A stretch of DNA of 64,000 bases from Mycolicibacterium doricum. GTDB taxonomy: Bacteria > Actinomycetota > Actinomycetes > Mycobacteriales > Mycobacteriaceae. Under the pieces are notes generated by a model that saw only the letters and a list, made by a program, of their open reading frames with translations, was not told the origin of the DNA and did no database searches. Positions 35,859 through 45,548 of the stretch are shown piece after piece. Where the stretch lies: positions 1,860,001-1,924,000 of the forward strand of contig NZ_AP022605.1 of the NCBI RefSeq assembly GCF_010728155.1, written 5' to 3'. Made by a program: the position numbers and the translations under genes. How positions within the stretch are numbered: position 1 is the first letter of the stretch; every line of letters begins with the position of its first letter.

Positions 35859-36814
35859 ACGCCGCGGGACGGTTGGCCGCTTTCGGTGCCGGACTGGCAG
35901 TGGCGTTCACGGCTGCGTACGTCACTGCCGCGGCGGTCGTCCCTGACACCGCGGTGACGGCTACTCAGCACGTTGGCGCTAAGCCCGCGGCTGATCACAG
36001 CGCGCCGACCGCGCCGATATCACCTCTGTCCGCTGATCCGCCGGGGTTGTCACTCGCCCAAGACGGATACACGCTCAACGCGGTACGGGCACCCGGAGCC
36101 CCCAACGATCGGGCCACGTTGAGCTTCACCATTGCTGGTCCCAGCGGCACGCCGCTGCTGGACTACGCGACGGTGCACGACAAGCAGCTGCATCTCATCA
36201 TCGTCCGCTCCGACGGTCAGCACTTCGCGCACGTCCACCCGGCCCTGGACCAGGCAACCGGCATATGGTCGACGCCCTGGATGTGGAAGGCCGCCGGGAC
36301 CTACCGGGTGTTCGCGGATTTCCAGCCCGCCCAGCCCGGCAGCGCCAAACTCACGCTCACCCGCACGGTCGACGTGGCCGGCGAGTTGGCCCCGTCGCCC
36401 CCACTGACCACACGCACCTCGGATGAGATCGCCGGGTACACCGTGGAACTCGACGGTGCGCTCACCGCGGGCGTCGCGAAGCAGCTCACAGCGAAGGTCA
36501 CCCGTGACGGCGAGCCGGTGACGACACTGCAGCCCTACCTGGGGGCTTACGGGCACCTCGTCGCGCTGCGGGAAGGTGACCTGGCGTATCTGCACGTGCA
36601 CCCTGAGGGCGCTGAGCCGGTGGGGAACCGCGGTGGGCCTGCGGTGTCGTTCGCGGCGACCGCACCCACCGCCGGTCGCTACCTGCTCTACCTCGACTTC
36701 CAGGTCGACGACACCGTGCACACCGCCACTTTCGTTGTGGACGCCGCACGCGGCGACATCGATCAACCAGTGACAGAGCCTTCGCGCGACGCCGGCCATG
36801 CCGGCGGGCACTGA
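35855..36814 (+). CDS. Exported His-rich copper-operon protein with duplicated HVHP motif
   Basis: 319 residues: an N-terminal hydrophobic segment (8-32) as signal or anchor, then two similar beta-rich halves. Each half carries an HxHP-type motif: HFAHVHP near residue 127 and YLHVHPEG near 248, preceded by HLII and HLVA strands. The tail is AGHAGGH. Related proteins accompany copA and copZ in actinobacterial copper islands; they probably bind copper outside the membrane. The internal duplication suggests one metal site per half. Coupled to copZ by overlap. Confidence 0.75.
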   Translation: MNAAGRLAAFGAGLAVAFTAAYVTAAAVVPDTAVTATQHVGAKPAADHSAPTAPISPLSADPPGLSLAQDGYTLNAVRAPGAPNDRATLSFTIAGPSGTPLLDYATVHDKQLHLIIVRSDGQHFAHVHPALDQATGIWSTPWMWKAAGTYRVFADFQPAQPGSAKLTLTRTVDVAGELAPSPPLTTRTSDEIAGYTVELDGALTAGVAKQLTAKVTRDGEPVTTLQPYLGAYGHLVALREGDLAYLHVHPEGAEPVGNRGGPAVSFAATAPTAGRYLLYLDFQVDDTVHTATFVVDAARGDIDQPVTEPSRDAGHAGGH

Positions 36815-36854
36815 CAACCTCCGTCCACCCAAGAACCGAAAGGCAGTGGCACAC

Positions 36855-39161
36855 ATGACGACAACGACCCCCGTGTCCGGCCCGAGCATCGAGCTACGCA
36901 TCGGAGGAATGACCTGCGCCTCCTGCGCCAACCGCATCGAGCGCAAGCTCAACAAGATCGATGGCGTCGCGGCAACAGTCAATTACGCGACCGAGAAGGC
37001 CACCGTCACGGTGCCCGACGGATACGATCCCGCGCAGCTGATCGCCGAGGTCGAAACCGCCGGCTACAGCGCCGCGCTACCCACACCGGAGAAGCCCGCC
37101 CCGCCTGGGGAGGATGCAGGCGAGACCGACGACCCCGACATGGTGTCCCTGCGCCACCGGCTGACCGGTTCGGTGCTGCTGTCGGTGCCGGTCATCGCGA
37201 TGGCGATGATTCCCACGCTGCAGTTCACCTACTGGCAGTGGGCGTCGCTGGTGCTGGCTGCGCCGGTGATCGTCTGGGCGGCGTGGCCGTTTCACCGTGC
37301 TGCCTGGGCCAACCTGCGGCACGCTACGGCGACGATGGACACGCTCATCTCCCTGGGCACCTTGTCGGCCTTCCTGTGGTCGCTGTACGCGCTGTTCTTC
37401 GGGACCGCCGGCATCCCAGGAATGAAGCATCCGTTCGAACTGACACTCGCACCGTCTCACGGCGCCGCCAACATCTACCTCGAAGTCGCCGCTGGAGTAA
37501 CGACATTCATCCTTGCGGGGCGCTACTTCGAGAAACGGTCCAAACGGCAGGCCGGTGCGGCGCTGCGCGCCCTCCTGGAGATGGGCGCCAAGGAGGTGTC
37601 CGTGCTCCGCGACGGCGCGGAATCGAAGATCGCCGTCGAGGACCTGATGGTGGGCGACGAGTTCGTCGTGCGCCCGGGGCAGAAGATCGCCACCGACGGG
37701 GTGGTGGTGTCGGGGACATCGGCTGTCGATGCCTCGATGCTGACCGGGGAATCGGTCCCCGTGGAGGTCGGTCCAGGTGACACCGTGGTCGGTGCGACCG
37801 TCAACGCCGGCGGGCGGCTGGTGGTGCGCGCCGCCCGCGTCGGTTCCGACACCCAGTTGGCGCAGATGGCCCAACTGGTGGAGAACGCTCAAACGGGCAA
37901 GGCCCAGGTCCAGCGTCTGGCCGATCGCATCTCCGGTGTCTTCGTGCCGACCGTGCTCGCGATCGCGGTGATCACACTCGGCGCATGGTTGGGCGCGGGT
38001 TTCCCGGTCGCGGCCGCCTTCACCGCCGCGGTTGCTGTGCTGGTAATCGCCTGCCCCTGCGCGCTCGGTTTGGCCACGCCGACGGCACTGCTGGTGGGCA
38101 CCGGTCGCGGCGCGCAAATGGGCGTTCTGATCAAGGGCCCGGAGGTGCTGGAGTCCACCCGCAAGGTCGACACCGTGGTGCTGGACAAGACCGGCACCGT
38201 GACCACCGGGAAGATGACCCTGGTCGACGTCGTTACCGCGCCGGGAACCGAACGCGGGAACCTGCTCCGGCTGGCAGGGGCGTTGGAGAACGCTTCGGAG
38301 CACCCGATCGCCCAGGCCATCGCCGTCGCTGCGACCGAAGAACTCGGGACGCTGCCCACCCCTGAGGATTTCGCCAATGTCGAAGGCAAGGGTGTGCAGG
38401 GCATCGTGGACGGCCACGCTGTCGTCGTGGGGCGCGAGTCACTGCTCGCCGACTGGTCCCAGCACCTTAGTCCAGAGTTGGCGCGGGCGAAAGCCGGTGC
38501 GGAAGCTCAGGGGAAGACTGTGGTCGCCGTCGGCTGGGACGGTGAGGCTCGCGGCGTGCTCGTCGTCGCGGATACCGTGAAACCGACTAGTGCGCAGGCG
38601 ATTTCACAGATGCGTGAGCTTGGTTTGACGCCTGTGCTGCTCACCGGGGACAACGAGGCCGTCGCCCGGCAGATCGCTGCTGAGGTCGGCATCGACACCG
38701 TGATCGCCGAGGTGATGCCCAAGGACAAGGTCGACGTCATTGTCCGGCTGCAATCCGAGGGCAAATCGGTGGCGATGGTCGGCGATGGCGTCAATGACGC
38801 GCCCGCCCTCGCCCAAGCCGACCTCGGCCTGGCTATGGGTACCGGAACCGATGTGGCGATCGAAGCCTCCGACATCACCTTAGTACGCGGCGACCTGCGC
38901 AGCGCCGTCGACGCAATTCGGCTGTCCCGCAAAACACTATCGACAATCAAGACGAACCTGTTCTGGGCTTTCGCCTACAACGTCGCCGCCGTACCGGTTG
39001 CTGCACTGGGCATGCTCAACCCGATGCTGGCCGGCGCGGCCATGGCGTTCTCCAGCATCTTCGTCGTAGGCAACAGCCTCCGACTGCGCGGCTTCAAATC
39101 CACGTCCATCCTCAGCCCCTACCCACTAAAACCCCCACTGCGCCAACCCTTACTGCACTAA
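36855..39161 (+). CDS. copA: P1B-1 copper-exporting ATPase
   Basis: 768 residues from ATG 36855. HMA domain with GMTCASC (residues 18-24); eight membrane helices; TGES near 296; ion motif CPC at about 400; phosphorylation site DKTGT near 443; HP motif; VGDGVNDAP hinge. The CPC motif and N-terminal Cu(I) domain mark it as the Cu(I) exporter (CtpV/CopA group). It follows copZ and the exported His-rich protein and is 10 bp upstream of the YHS protein. Repression by CsoR via the boxes upstream of copZ is likely. Confidence 0.95.
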   Translation: MTTTTPVSGPSIELRIGGMTCASCANRIERKLNKIDGVAATVNYATEKATVTVPDGYDPAQLIAEVETAGYSAALPTPEKPAPPGEDAGETDDPDMVSLRHRLTGSVLLSVPVIAMAMIPTLQFTYWQWASLVLAAPVIVWAAWPFHRAAWANLRHATATMDTLISLGTLSAFLWSLYALFFGTAGIPGMKHPFELTLAPSHGAANIYLEVAAGVTTFILAGRYFEKRSKRQAGAALRALLEMGAKEVSVLRDGAESKIAVEDLMVGDEFVVRPGQKIATDGVVVSGTSAVDASMLTGESVPVEVGPGDTVVGATVNAGGRLVVRAARVGSDTQLAQMAQLVENAQTGKAQVQRLADRISGVFVPTVLAIAVITLGAWLGAGFPVAAAFTAAVAVLVIACPCALGLATPTALLVGTGRGAQMGVLIKGPEVLESTRKVDTVVLDKTGTVTTGKMTLVDVVTAPGTERGNLLRLAGALENASEHPIAQAIAVAATEELGTLPTPEDFANVEGKGVQGIVDGHAVVVGRESLLADWSQHLSPELARAKAGAEAQGKTVVAVGWDGEARGVLVVADTVKPTSAQAISQMRELGLTPVLLTGDNEAVARQIAAEVGIDTVIAEVMPKDKVDVIVRLQSEGKSVAMVGDGVNDAPALAQADLGLAMGTGTDVAIEASDITLVRGDLRSAVDAIRLSRKTLSTIKTNLFWAFAYNVAAVPVAALGMLNPMLAGAAMAFSSIFVVGNSLRLRGFKSTSILSPYPLKPPLRQPLLH

Positions 39162-39170
39162 GGAGAACCC

Positions 39171-39446
39171 ATGTCCGACAACAAGAACCTGACGTCGAGC
39201 TGCTGCTGCAGCGGCTCAACACAAGACCTCGACACGACGATCATCAATCCTGCGGCCACGAACCTCCTCGACCCCGCAACGGACCAGGCGACATGCCCGG
39301 TGATGCCCGGCACGCCGGTGAACACGGCGGCCGCCGAAGCCGCGGGGCTGTTCCGCGACTACCGAGGCCGACGGTACTGGTTGTGCTGCAAAGGATGTGG
39401 ACCGCGATTCGACCGAGACCCCAACAAGTACGCCAGCGCGGCGTGA
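39171..39446 (+). CDS. Cys-rich YHS/TRASH-domain protein
   Basis: 91 residues. N-terminus SSCCCSGS, then a YHS-type domain: CPVMPGTPVNTAAAEAAG followed by YWLCCKGCGPRFDRDP. Four cysteines in the domain and three at the N-terminus could hold Cu(I) or Zn(II). Small YHS proteins in copper operons act as metal sinks or chaperones, as inferred for similar genes. It starts 10 bp after copA. Confidence 0.8.
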   Translation: MSDNKNLTSSCCCSGSTQDLDTTIINPAATNLLDPATDQATCPVMPGTPVNTAAAEAAGLFRDYRGRRYWLCCKGCGPRFDRDPNKYASAA

Positions 39447-39495
39447 CTGACCTGCCGGACCCCGGCGCCCCAACCCACAGACCGAAGGAGTTGCC

Positions 39496-39825
39496 ATGAC
39501 TCACGTCGACGACGCTGACCACTGCCCAGCATCGGGGTCGGTCCACCACGGCTATATCACCGATAAGGACAAATATCTCAAACGCTTGAAACGCATTGAA
39601 GGCCAAGCCCGCGGCATCAGCCGGATGATCGAGGACGAACGCTACTGCATCGACATCCTCACCCAAGCCGACGCACTGACCAAAGCCCTGCAAAGCGTCT
39701 CGCTGGCACTGCTCGACGACCATCTCCGACACTGCGTTCGAGACGCTGCAGCCGCCGGGGGACCAGCCGCCGACGCCAAACTCACCGAAGCAACCGAAGC
39801 CATCGCCCGACTCGTACGGTCATGA
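39496..39825 (+). CDS. csoR: CsoR/RicR-family copper-sensing repressor
   Basis: 109 residues, all-helical DUF156 family. The Cu(I) site C51-H76-C80 (YCIDIL, then DDHLRHC) is complete, and the basic helix KYLKRLKRIEGQARG is the DNA-binding face. It senses Cu(I) and releases TACCC-N5-GGGTA-type palindromes, four of which lie at 34435-34475 and 35571-35616. The His-containing N-terminus (HCPASGSVHHGY) is an extension seen in several paralogues. Whether it is closer to CsoR or RicR needs a phylogeny; the operator shape favours RicR. Confidence 0.9.
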   Translation: MTHVDDADHCPASGSVHHGYITDKDKYLKRLKRIEGQARGISRMIEDERYCIDILTQADALTKALQSVSLALLDDHLRHCVRDAAAAGGPAADAKLTEATEAIARLVRS

Positions 39826-39908
39826 CCCCCAACGGCGGTGCACTGACGCCGCCGCCTCGCGACACACCCGCGCGAACGAACACGTGAGACTCCTCAAGGA
39901 GAGACAAC

Positions 39909-42032
39909 ATGGCTAACCACGACGAGCACGCCATAGCGACATCGCACACCGGCGTCCACGCCAACCACGACGGCCACGGCGAGCACACCGTTCACGATTC
40001 CGACCCCCACCACGACAACCATGCCGGCCATGGGGGTCATGCCGGGCACGGGTCCGATCACGTCGCTGTGTTCCGGAAGCTCTTCTTGATCAACCTGATC
40101 ATCGCCGTCCCGGTCATCGCGTTCTCGAACATGTTCGCAATGCTGCTCGGCTACGAAGTACCCGACGTCCCCGGCGGCCGCTGGATCGCGCCACTGTTGG
40201 GCACGGTCATGTATGTCGTCGGCGGGCGTCCCTTCCTTACCGGCGCCGTCAGCGAAATCCGTTCCCGCAAACCGGGAATGATGCTGCTCATCGGGCTGGC
40301 CATCACCGTCGCATTCTTCGCCTCCTGGGGTGCGAGCCTGGGCCTGCTCCACCACGAACTGGAGTTCTGGTGGGAACTGGCGCTGCTGATCGTCATCATG
40401 CTGCTCGGACACTGGGTCGAAATGCGCTCCTTGGCTCAGACCACCTCCGCACTGGACTCCCTGGCCGCCCTGCTTCCCGACGAGGCCGAGAAGGTCGACG
40501 GCGAACGAATCATCACCGTCTCACCCGCCGACCTGCAGGTGGGGGATCTGGTGGTCGTGCGACCCGGCGGCAGCATCCCCGCCGACGGCAGAATCGTCGA
40601 CGGACGAGCGGACATGGACGAGTCGATGGTGACCGGTGAATCGCGGCCGGTGAACCGCAGCGTCGGAGATGCGGTGACAGCCGGAACTGTCGCCACAGAT
40701 TCCGGGCTGCGGCTCGAAATCACCGCCACCGGCGAGGACACCGCCCTAGCGGGAATTCAGCGCCTGGTCACTGACGCCCAGAACTCGTCCTCGCGAGCCC
40801 AACGCCTCGCCGACCGCGCGGCGGGATGGCTGTTTTGGTTTGCCCTAGGGACCGCCGCCATCACTGCCGCGGCATGGTCGATCGTCGGAGACCCCGACGC
40901 CTCCGTCATAAGAGCCATTACCGTGCTCGTCATCGCCTGCCCCCATGCGTTGGGATTAGCGATACCACTTGTCGTCTCGATCGCCACCGAACGCGCCGCG
41001 CGGGGAGGCGTGCTGATCAAGGATCGCCTGGCCCTAGAAGGTATGCGCACCGTCGACGCCGTTCTCTTCGACAAAACCGGCACCCTCACCAAGGGCGAAC
41101 CAACCGTGACCGCGATCGAGGTCCGCGGCGACCTCGACGACGACTCCGTGCTCGCCGTCGCGGCCGCCGCCGAGGCCGCCAGTGAACACCCCCTGGCACG
41201 AGCGATCGTGAAAGCCGCCGACGAGCGGGGACTGACTGTGCCACGCGCGAAAGGCTTCTCGTCGTCTCCCGCCGTCGGGGTGACTGCCACGGTCGACGGA
41301 CACGAGATCCGCGTGGGCGGCCCCCGCCTGCTCGACGAGATCGGCGCACAAGAGGTTCACGCGGCGACCTCGTGGCGCGACGAGGGCGCAATCATCCTGC
41401 ACGTCATCCGCGACGGTGCTGTGGCCGGCGGGCTGCGCCTGGCCGACGAGATCCGCCCCGAGTCCCGCGACGCCGTCGATGCCTTGCACAAGCTCGGCGT
41501 CGAGGTGGTCATGATCACCGGTGACGCCGAAGCCGTCGCGCAGGCGGTAGGTCACGAACTCGGCATCGACCGGGTGTTCGCCGGAGTACGCCCGGAAGAC
41601 AAGGCGTCGAAAGTTGCTGCGCTGCAACAGGAGGGCAAGAAGGTCGCGATGGTCGGCGATGGCGTCAACGACGCGCCCGCGTTGGCACAGGCCGACGTCG
41701 GCATCGCGATCGGCGCCGGCACCGATGTTGCCATCGCCTCTGCCGGTGTGATCCTGGCCAGCTCCGACCCGCGCTCGGTGCTCTCGGTCATCGAACTGTC
41801 GCGTGCCAGCTACCGAAAGATGAAGCAGAACCTCTGGTGGGGTGCCGGATACAACCTCATCGCAGTGCCGCTGGCTGCCGGTGTGCTCGCACCGCTCGGA
41901 TTCGTCTTACCGATGTCAGTCGGCGCCATCCTCATGTCACTGTCGACGATCGTCGTGGCGCTCAACGCGCAACTGTTGCGCCGCCTCGACCTGAGCCCTG
42001 AGGCCAGCACACGCGCAGTTCTCAACCGTTAG
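39909..42032 (+). CDS. copB: P1B-3-type copper ATPase (CPH)
   Basis: 707 residues. The first 55 residues are a His-rich, HMA-less N-terminus (HANHDGHGEH, then HHDNHAGHGGHAGHG). TGES near 242, ion motif CPH near 344, phosphorylation site DKTGT near 388, hinge VGDGVNDAP. The CPH motif with a His-rich N-terminus defines CopB, which exports copper with preference for Cu(II) or handles Cu at high load. AAGGAGAG precedes ATG 39909. With CopA it gives the island two copper pumps of different class. Confidence 0.93.
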   Translation: MANHDEHAIATSHTGVHANHDGHGEHTVHDSDPHHDNHAGHGGHAGHGSDHVAVFRKLFLINLIIAVPVIAFSNMFAMLLGYEVPDVPGGRWIAPLLGTVMYVVGGRPFLTGAVSEIRSRKPGMMLLIGLAITVAFFASWGASLGLLHHELEFWWELALLIVIMLLGHWVEMRSLAQTTSALDSLAALLPDEAEKVDGERIITVSPADLQVGDLVVVRPGGSIPADGRIVDGRADMDESMVTGESRPVNRSVGDAVTAGTVATDSGLRLEITATGEDTALAGIQRLVTDAQNSSSRAQRLADRAAGWLFWFALGTAAITAAAWSIVGDPDASVIRAITVLVIACPHALGLAIPLVVSIATERAARGGVLIKDRLALEGMRTVDAVLFDKTGTLTKGEPTVTAIEVRGDLDDDSVLAVAAAAEAASEHPLARAIVKAADERGLTVPRAKGFSSSPAVGVTATVDGHEIRVGGPRLLDEIGAQEVHAATSWRDEGAIILHVIRDGAVAGGLRLADEIRPESRDAVDALHKLGVEVVMITGDAEAVAQAVGHELGIDRVFAGVRPEDKASKVAALQQEGKKVAMVGDGVNDAPALAQADVGIAIGAGTDVAIASAGVILASSDPRSVLSVIELSRASYRKMKQNLWWGAGYNLIAVPLAAGVLAPLGFVLPMSVGAILMSLSTIVVALNAQLLRRLDLSPEASTRAVLNR

Positions 42033-42245
42033 GACTGGTTAGCGGCGGGCTCGATCCGCCAAGGCGCGCTGCGGAGTAGGTCGCAGGCACTATGGGCTCA
42101 CGAATGGGATGACCGGCATGCGCTGATGGTGACGGGTTGCGGCCCATCCGCCGAGCTGACCTCTGGGGTGCCGGTCGATCACGATACGTACCGACTGGGC
42201 ACCTGCCAATCGTCTAGGAACCCACTCCAGCGAGAGATCAGATTT

Positions 42246-43100
42246 TCAGTCGCCGTGATCGTGATCGCCATGGGCGTCGTCCAATGGCGCAGCGGATGGG
42301 GCCGGGGCTCCTTCCGGCGCCGGCGCCTCGCCGCCAGGCACGCTCACCGGCGCCTCGCCGCCAGGCACGCTCACCGGCGGCGAGATGACCGACTCTGGAC
42401 GACCGCCATCGTGGCCATCTGCATGCTCGGCACTCGTCCCACGATCACTACCCTCCTCCGGCTCGGCGCTAGTGCTGTGGTGGTCACCATCCGCAGCCTC
42501 GGCGGCCGTCCCATGGTGACCACCGGCTGCGCCTGCTGGACCGTGATCACCGTGCCGCAGACCTGAAGCAACTCCCACTGTGGACGCCAGCGCCACGACA
42601 CTGACTGCGCCCATGAGGACCATCGCGCTGCCGAACACCGGTACCGGCTCTCCTTGCAGGCCGCGGTACCACACCCAGCCGGCGCCCATCACGACATAGA
42701 TCTGAAGCAGCAGCGCACAAAGGTCCGCGGCCTGCACCAATTCGGCTTCCCCTGCATTAGGGCCGAATGGTGCCCCGGCGGTCCTGGACAGGCCCCAAAG
42801 AGCAATGGCTCCGAGATTGAGCATGATGCCGGCGGCAAGCACGGGCATCGTCGTTCGGGCCAGCACAGCCCGCGCCCATATCAATTGGAAGAGCGCGACC
42901 GCAACGAAGAACAAGCCCGCCGGCATCCACTCCTGCCAGTGAGCAGGCACAACGGCGAAATGGATAAGAGAAGCGCCCAACGAGGCCAGCGCGGCAAGCC
43001 GAGCAGCCAGTCTGCTGTCGGTCTTCCTCGCTGTCCTAGGCGCCACGGAATCAGGATGACAGCGCTTTCCCCGAAGCGGCTGCCTGACACCACATCTCAA
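42246..43100 (-). CDS. Membrane protein with His-rich tail and duplicated nine-residue repeat
   Basis: About 284 residues (GTG 43100; start uncertain). Four or five membrane helices (residues 35-190), then a 90-residue tail full of His, Asp and Gly (HGDHGPAG, GGHHGT, GDHHST, ending DDAHGDHDHGD). The tail contains the nonapeptide VSVPGGEAP twice, from a perfect 27-bp DNA duplication. Similar four-helix proteins with His tails accompany copper genes. Probable metal-binding membrane protein; the cellular side of the tail is not clear. Convergent with copB. Confidence 0.7.
   Translation of the reverse strand: MRCGVRQPLRGKRCHPDSVAPRTARKTDSRLAARLAALASLGASLIHFAVVPAHWQEWMPAGLFFVAVALFQLIWARAVLARTTMPVLAAGIMLNLGAIALWGLSRTAGAPFGPNAGEAELVQAADLCALLLQIYVVMGAGWVWYRGLQGEPVPVFGSAMVLMGAVSVVALASTVGVASGLRHGDHGPAGAAGGHHGTAAEAADGDHHSTSAEPEEGSDRGTSAEHADGHDGGRPESVISPPVSVPGGEAPVSVPGGEAPAPEGAPAPSAAPLDDAHGDHDHGD
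42321..42374. repeat. Perfect 27-bp tandem duplication within the His-rich membrane gene
   Basis: CGGCGCCTCGCCGCCAGGCA and the seven bases after it occur twice in direct succession (42321-42347, 42348-42374). In-frame, so the gene stays open. A third unit begins (CGGCGG) and then diverges. Confidence 0.9.
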
Positions 43101-43322
43101 CCCGAACGAGATTCATCTGTCACCGATAGGTGTCGTCGTGCGCGCATGCCACTTCCTGAGAACCCGCTCGCTTAAGTCTCGACCACTGCTGATCGGCCCT
43201 CAGTTATCCGTACTGACCCGTACGACACCTGTTCCGAGCTCCCTGATCGATGCTTCGGGACTGCCCCCGGTTTGGTTGATTCCTGACCTGTGAGGATTCG
43301 TCCTTGCTGGAAGGATCAACCC

Positions 43323-43619
43323 GTGCCGAAACCGTTTCCTGCCGAGTTCCGTGCCGATGTCATCGCCGTGGCCCGCAAGGGCGAGGCGCCGTTGCGCCAG
43401 ATCGCGAAAGACTTCGGGATCTCTGAGGCCTGCCTGCATCGTTGGCTCAAGATCGCCGACCGCGACGATGGTGTCGACCGGAGCGGGTCTGCGGCAGCCG
43501 ATGGCGACCTGTCGGCGCAGCTGCGCGAGGCGCACAAGCGAATCAAGCTCCTTGAGCAAGAAGCCGAGGTAATGCGCCGCGCAGTCGGCTACCTGTCCCG
43601 GGACGCCAACCCAAAATGA
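43323..43619 (+). CDS. IS3 OrfA (helix-turn-helix and leucine zipper)
   Basis: 98 residues from GTG 43323. HTH of the transposase-8 type (EFRADVIAVARKGEAPLRQI, then FGISEACLHRWLKIAD) followed by a coiled coil (LREAHKRIKLLEQEAEVMRR). It binds the IS ends and forms the fusion transposase with OrfB. The stop overlaps orfB as ATGA. A run of AAAA in CCAAAATGATG near the overlap could allow the frameshift or reinitiation used by this family. Confidence 0.9.
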   Translation: MPKPFPAEFRADVIAVARKGEAPLRQIAKDFGISEACLHRWLKIADRDDGVDRSGSAAADGDLSAQLREAHKRIKLLEQEAEVMRRAVGYLSRDANPK

Positions 43620-44482
43620 TGTACCCGCTGGTCCTTGACCTTGCCGCCGACGGAATTCCCGTCACGGTGACCTGCCGGGTCCTGGGGTTCTCCACCCAGG
43701 CTTTCTACAAATGGCGCAAAGCGCCACTAACCCAGCGTGATTGGGATGATGCGCACCTGATCAACGCCGCCCGCGACATCCATGCCGATGATCCCGCTTT
43801 CGGATATCGGTTCATCGCCGACGAGTTGCCCGGTCGTGGGATCACCGCCGGCGAGAACCGCGTCGCACGACTGTGCTCCCAGGAGCGGATCTGGTCGATC
43901 TTCGCCAAGAAGCGAGGGCTGAACCGTCGATCCGGGCCGCCGGTCCACGACGACCTCGTCGAACGGCAGTTCAGCGCCCAGGCCGCCAACCAGGTGTGGC
44001 TGACCGACATCACCGAGCACCGCACCGATGAAGGCAAGCTCTACCTTTGCGCGATCAAAGACGTCTACTCCAACCGGATCGTGGGCTACTCCATGGATTC
44101 GCGGATGAAGTCCTCGCTGGCGGTGGCTGCCCTGGATCATGCCGTGGCATTGCGCTCACCGGTCGCGACAATTGTTCATTCCGACAGAGGCAGTCAATTT
44201 CGCTCGCGAAAATTCGTCCGGGCACTGTCTCGCAATGGTTTACAGGGATCGATGGGCCGCGTCGGCGCGTGCGGGGACAACGCCGCCATGGAGTCGTTCT
44301 TCGCTCTCCTGCAACGCAACGTGCTCGACCGAAAACGTTGGTCCACCCGAGCCGAACTACGCCTGGCGATAGTGACCTGGATCGAGCGGACCTACCACCG
44401 GCGCCGGCGGCAACGCGCCCTCGGCAGACTCACCCCGATAGAGTTCGAACTGCTCCGCACATCAGTCGCAACCGCGGCCTGA
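43616..44482 (+). CDS. IS3 OrfB (DDE integrase)
   Basis: 288 residues. HTH_21 region (DDPAFGYRFIADELPGRGI) then the integrase catalytic core with D in VWLTDITEH near 125, D in IVHSDRGSQFRS near 188 and E in NAAMESFFALLQRNVL near 224; the DDE triad is complete, with about 35 residues between the second D and E as expected. The C-terminus (YHRRRRQRALGRLTPIEFE) is standard. Appears functional. Confidence 0.93.
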   Translation: MMYPLVLDLAADGIPVTVTCRVLGFSTQAFYKWRKAPLTQRDWDDAHLINAARDIHADDPAFGYRFIADELPGRGITAGENRVARLCSQERIWSIFAKKRGLNRRSGPPVHDDLVERQFSAQAANQVWLTDITEHRTDEGKLYLCAIKDVYSNRIVGYSMDSRMKSSLAVAALDHAVALRSPVATIVHSDRGSQFRSRKFVRALSRNGLQGSMGRVGACGDNAAMESFFALLQRNVLDRKRWSTRAELRLAIVTWIERTYHRRRRQRALGRLTPIEFELLRTSVATAA

Positions 44483-44560
44483 AATTCACACCCCGCGAGT
44501 CAACTGAACCCGGGGCAGTCCCTTCCGCGTGCAGTTGCTTACCGCGCAGGGGCGACCGAC

Positions 44561-44578
44561 TACGATCTAGCTACGTAG
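44561..44578. promoter_or_regulatory. Putative BlaI-type operator TAC-N11-GTAG (site 10)
   Basis: TACGATCTAGCTACGTAG preceded by C, 66 bp upstream of the MPT63-like gene. Shares TAGCTACGTAG with site 3. Confidence 0.65.
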
Positions 44579-44643
44579 ATGTTCGCTATGCTGCATACGC
44601 GCCCGCGACCGCCTACTCACATCGCACGGAAGGACCACCCAAT

Positions 44644-45204
44644 ATGCGTCTTCGCGTCATCATGGCGGTACTCGCCTGCGTGACTCTTCTCGGTGCCGCA
44701 GCTACTCTCGCGCCGCCCGCAGTAGCGGCGATGCCGTGCGGACATCAGTTCGGCTCGCCTCAACAGCTCACCGATGCGGGGGGCGCAGTCGTCCAGGAGT
44801 GGGTCATCTCGGATCTGCGAGAGTCCTCGGTCGCCTTGCCCGGATACACGGCCCGCGGTCAAGTCTGGGAAGCTTCGGCCACCGTTCGAGCCGTCACCGG
44901 CACGGTGACTCCGATAATCCCGAATCTGTACACGGTCACCGCAGACGGCCAGCGTTATCCCGTCCTGTGGCAGATCGCCAGCCCACAAGGCCTTCCGGCT
45001 ACCACCCTCGGCCAGGGCCAAGCCTCCAGCGGGGCGATCTACTTTGATGCAGTTGGCCCACAGCCCATGGCGGTGGTTTACGACAACGGCACTCCTACGC
45101 AGCTGTTTTGGTGTTGCACGGGCTCCATGATGATGCCAATGGAGAAGTGTCCGATGTGCGCCGACATGCAGCGCGCCTGCCCCCATTGTCCCGGCGGGAT
45201 GTAG
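44644..45204 (+). CDS. MPT63-like (DUF1942) secreted protein with Cys/Met-rich tail
   Basis: 186 residues: signal peptide (1-28), then an immunoglobulin-like DUF1942 domain with the MPT63 pattern VVQEWVISDLRESS, YTARGQVWEASATVRAV and GQASSGAIYFDAVGP. MPT63 itself is about 159 residues and ends after the Ig fold. Here about 30 extra residues follow, with six Cys, seven Met and two CPxC motifs (CPMC, CPHC): a likely soft-metal-binding tail. The role of MPT63 is unknown. A putative BlaI box precedes it, and an IS3 element was inserted just upstream. Confidence 0.88.
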   Translation: MRLRVIMAVLACVTLLGAAATLAPPAVAAMPCGHQFGSPQQLTDAGGAVVQEWVISDLRESSVALPGYTARGQVWEASATVRAVTGTVTPIIPNLYTVTADGQRYPVLWQIASPQGLPATTLGQGQASSGAIYFDAVGPQPMAVVYDNGTPTQLFWCCTGSMMMPMEKCPMCADMQRACPHCPGGM

Positions 45205-45253
45205 CCCCCGAGGACCTGACAGGGACCCATTAGCCTTCACCGATCGCCGCTAA

Positions 45254-45430
45254 GTGTCAAAGCTATCTCCAACCGATCCGCCTAACACCCTGGGACGTAA
45301 CTATCCGACCAGCGTGGTGCCCACCACGATGGTCCTCGACCGCCAGCACAAGGTCGCGACGGTCTTCCGCGTGGCGCTACTAGCCGAAGACATACGGCCT
45401 CTGCTAGATCGGCTGACCACCGAGCGCTGA
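45254..45430 (+). pseudogene. 3' remnant of a TlpA/ResA-type thioredoxin gene
   Basis: 58 codons of open frame after TAA 45251-45253, ending at TGA 45428-45430. It reads NYPTSVVPTTMVLDRQHKVA and LAEDIRPLLDRL, the cis-Pro strand and last helix of a TlpA/ResA thioredoxin. The redox CxxC and signal are missing, so it is a dead end piece. A matching 5' piece of such a gene lies 15 kb away at 60261-60461. No good start is visible. Confidence 0.6.
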
Positions 45431-45548
45431 CACCTCGCTGGAGAGCTGCCCTGCGGCGCCTAACGTCACGGATCGTTCGATGCGTCGGTGCGCGCAAGGA
45501 TCCCAGGTTCATCAAGATGACCGCGGGCCCCGGTGCCGCAGCGGGGTC

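Larger units (their letters stand above)
43257..44522 (+). mobile_element. Complete IS3-family insertion sequence
   Basis: 1266 bp. Left end GGGACTGCCCCCGGTTTGG; the right end read inward is GGGACTGCCCCGGGTTCAG, with similarity continuing into GTTGA[TC]TC. Both ends are flanked by TTC (43254-43256 and 44523-44525), a 3-bp target duplication typical of IS3. Two overlapping genes, orfA and orfB, fill it. Intact ends, target site and genes indicate a recent, possibly active insertion. It landed 38 bp upstream of the putative BlaI operator of the MPT63-like gene. Confidence 0.92.
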
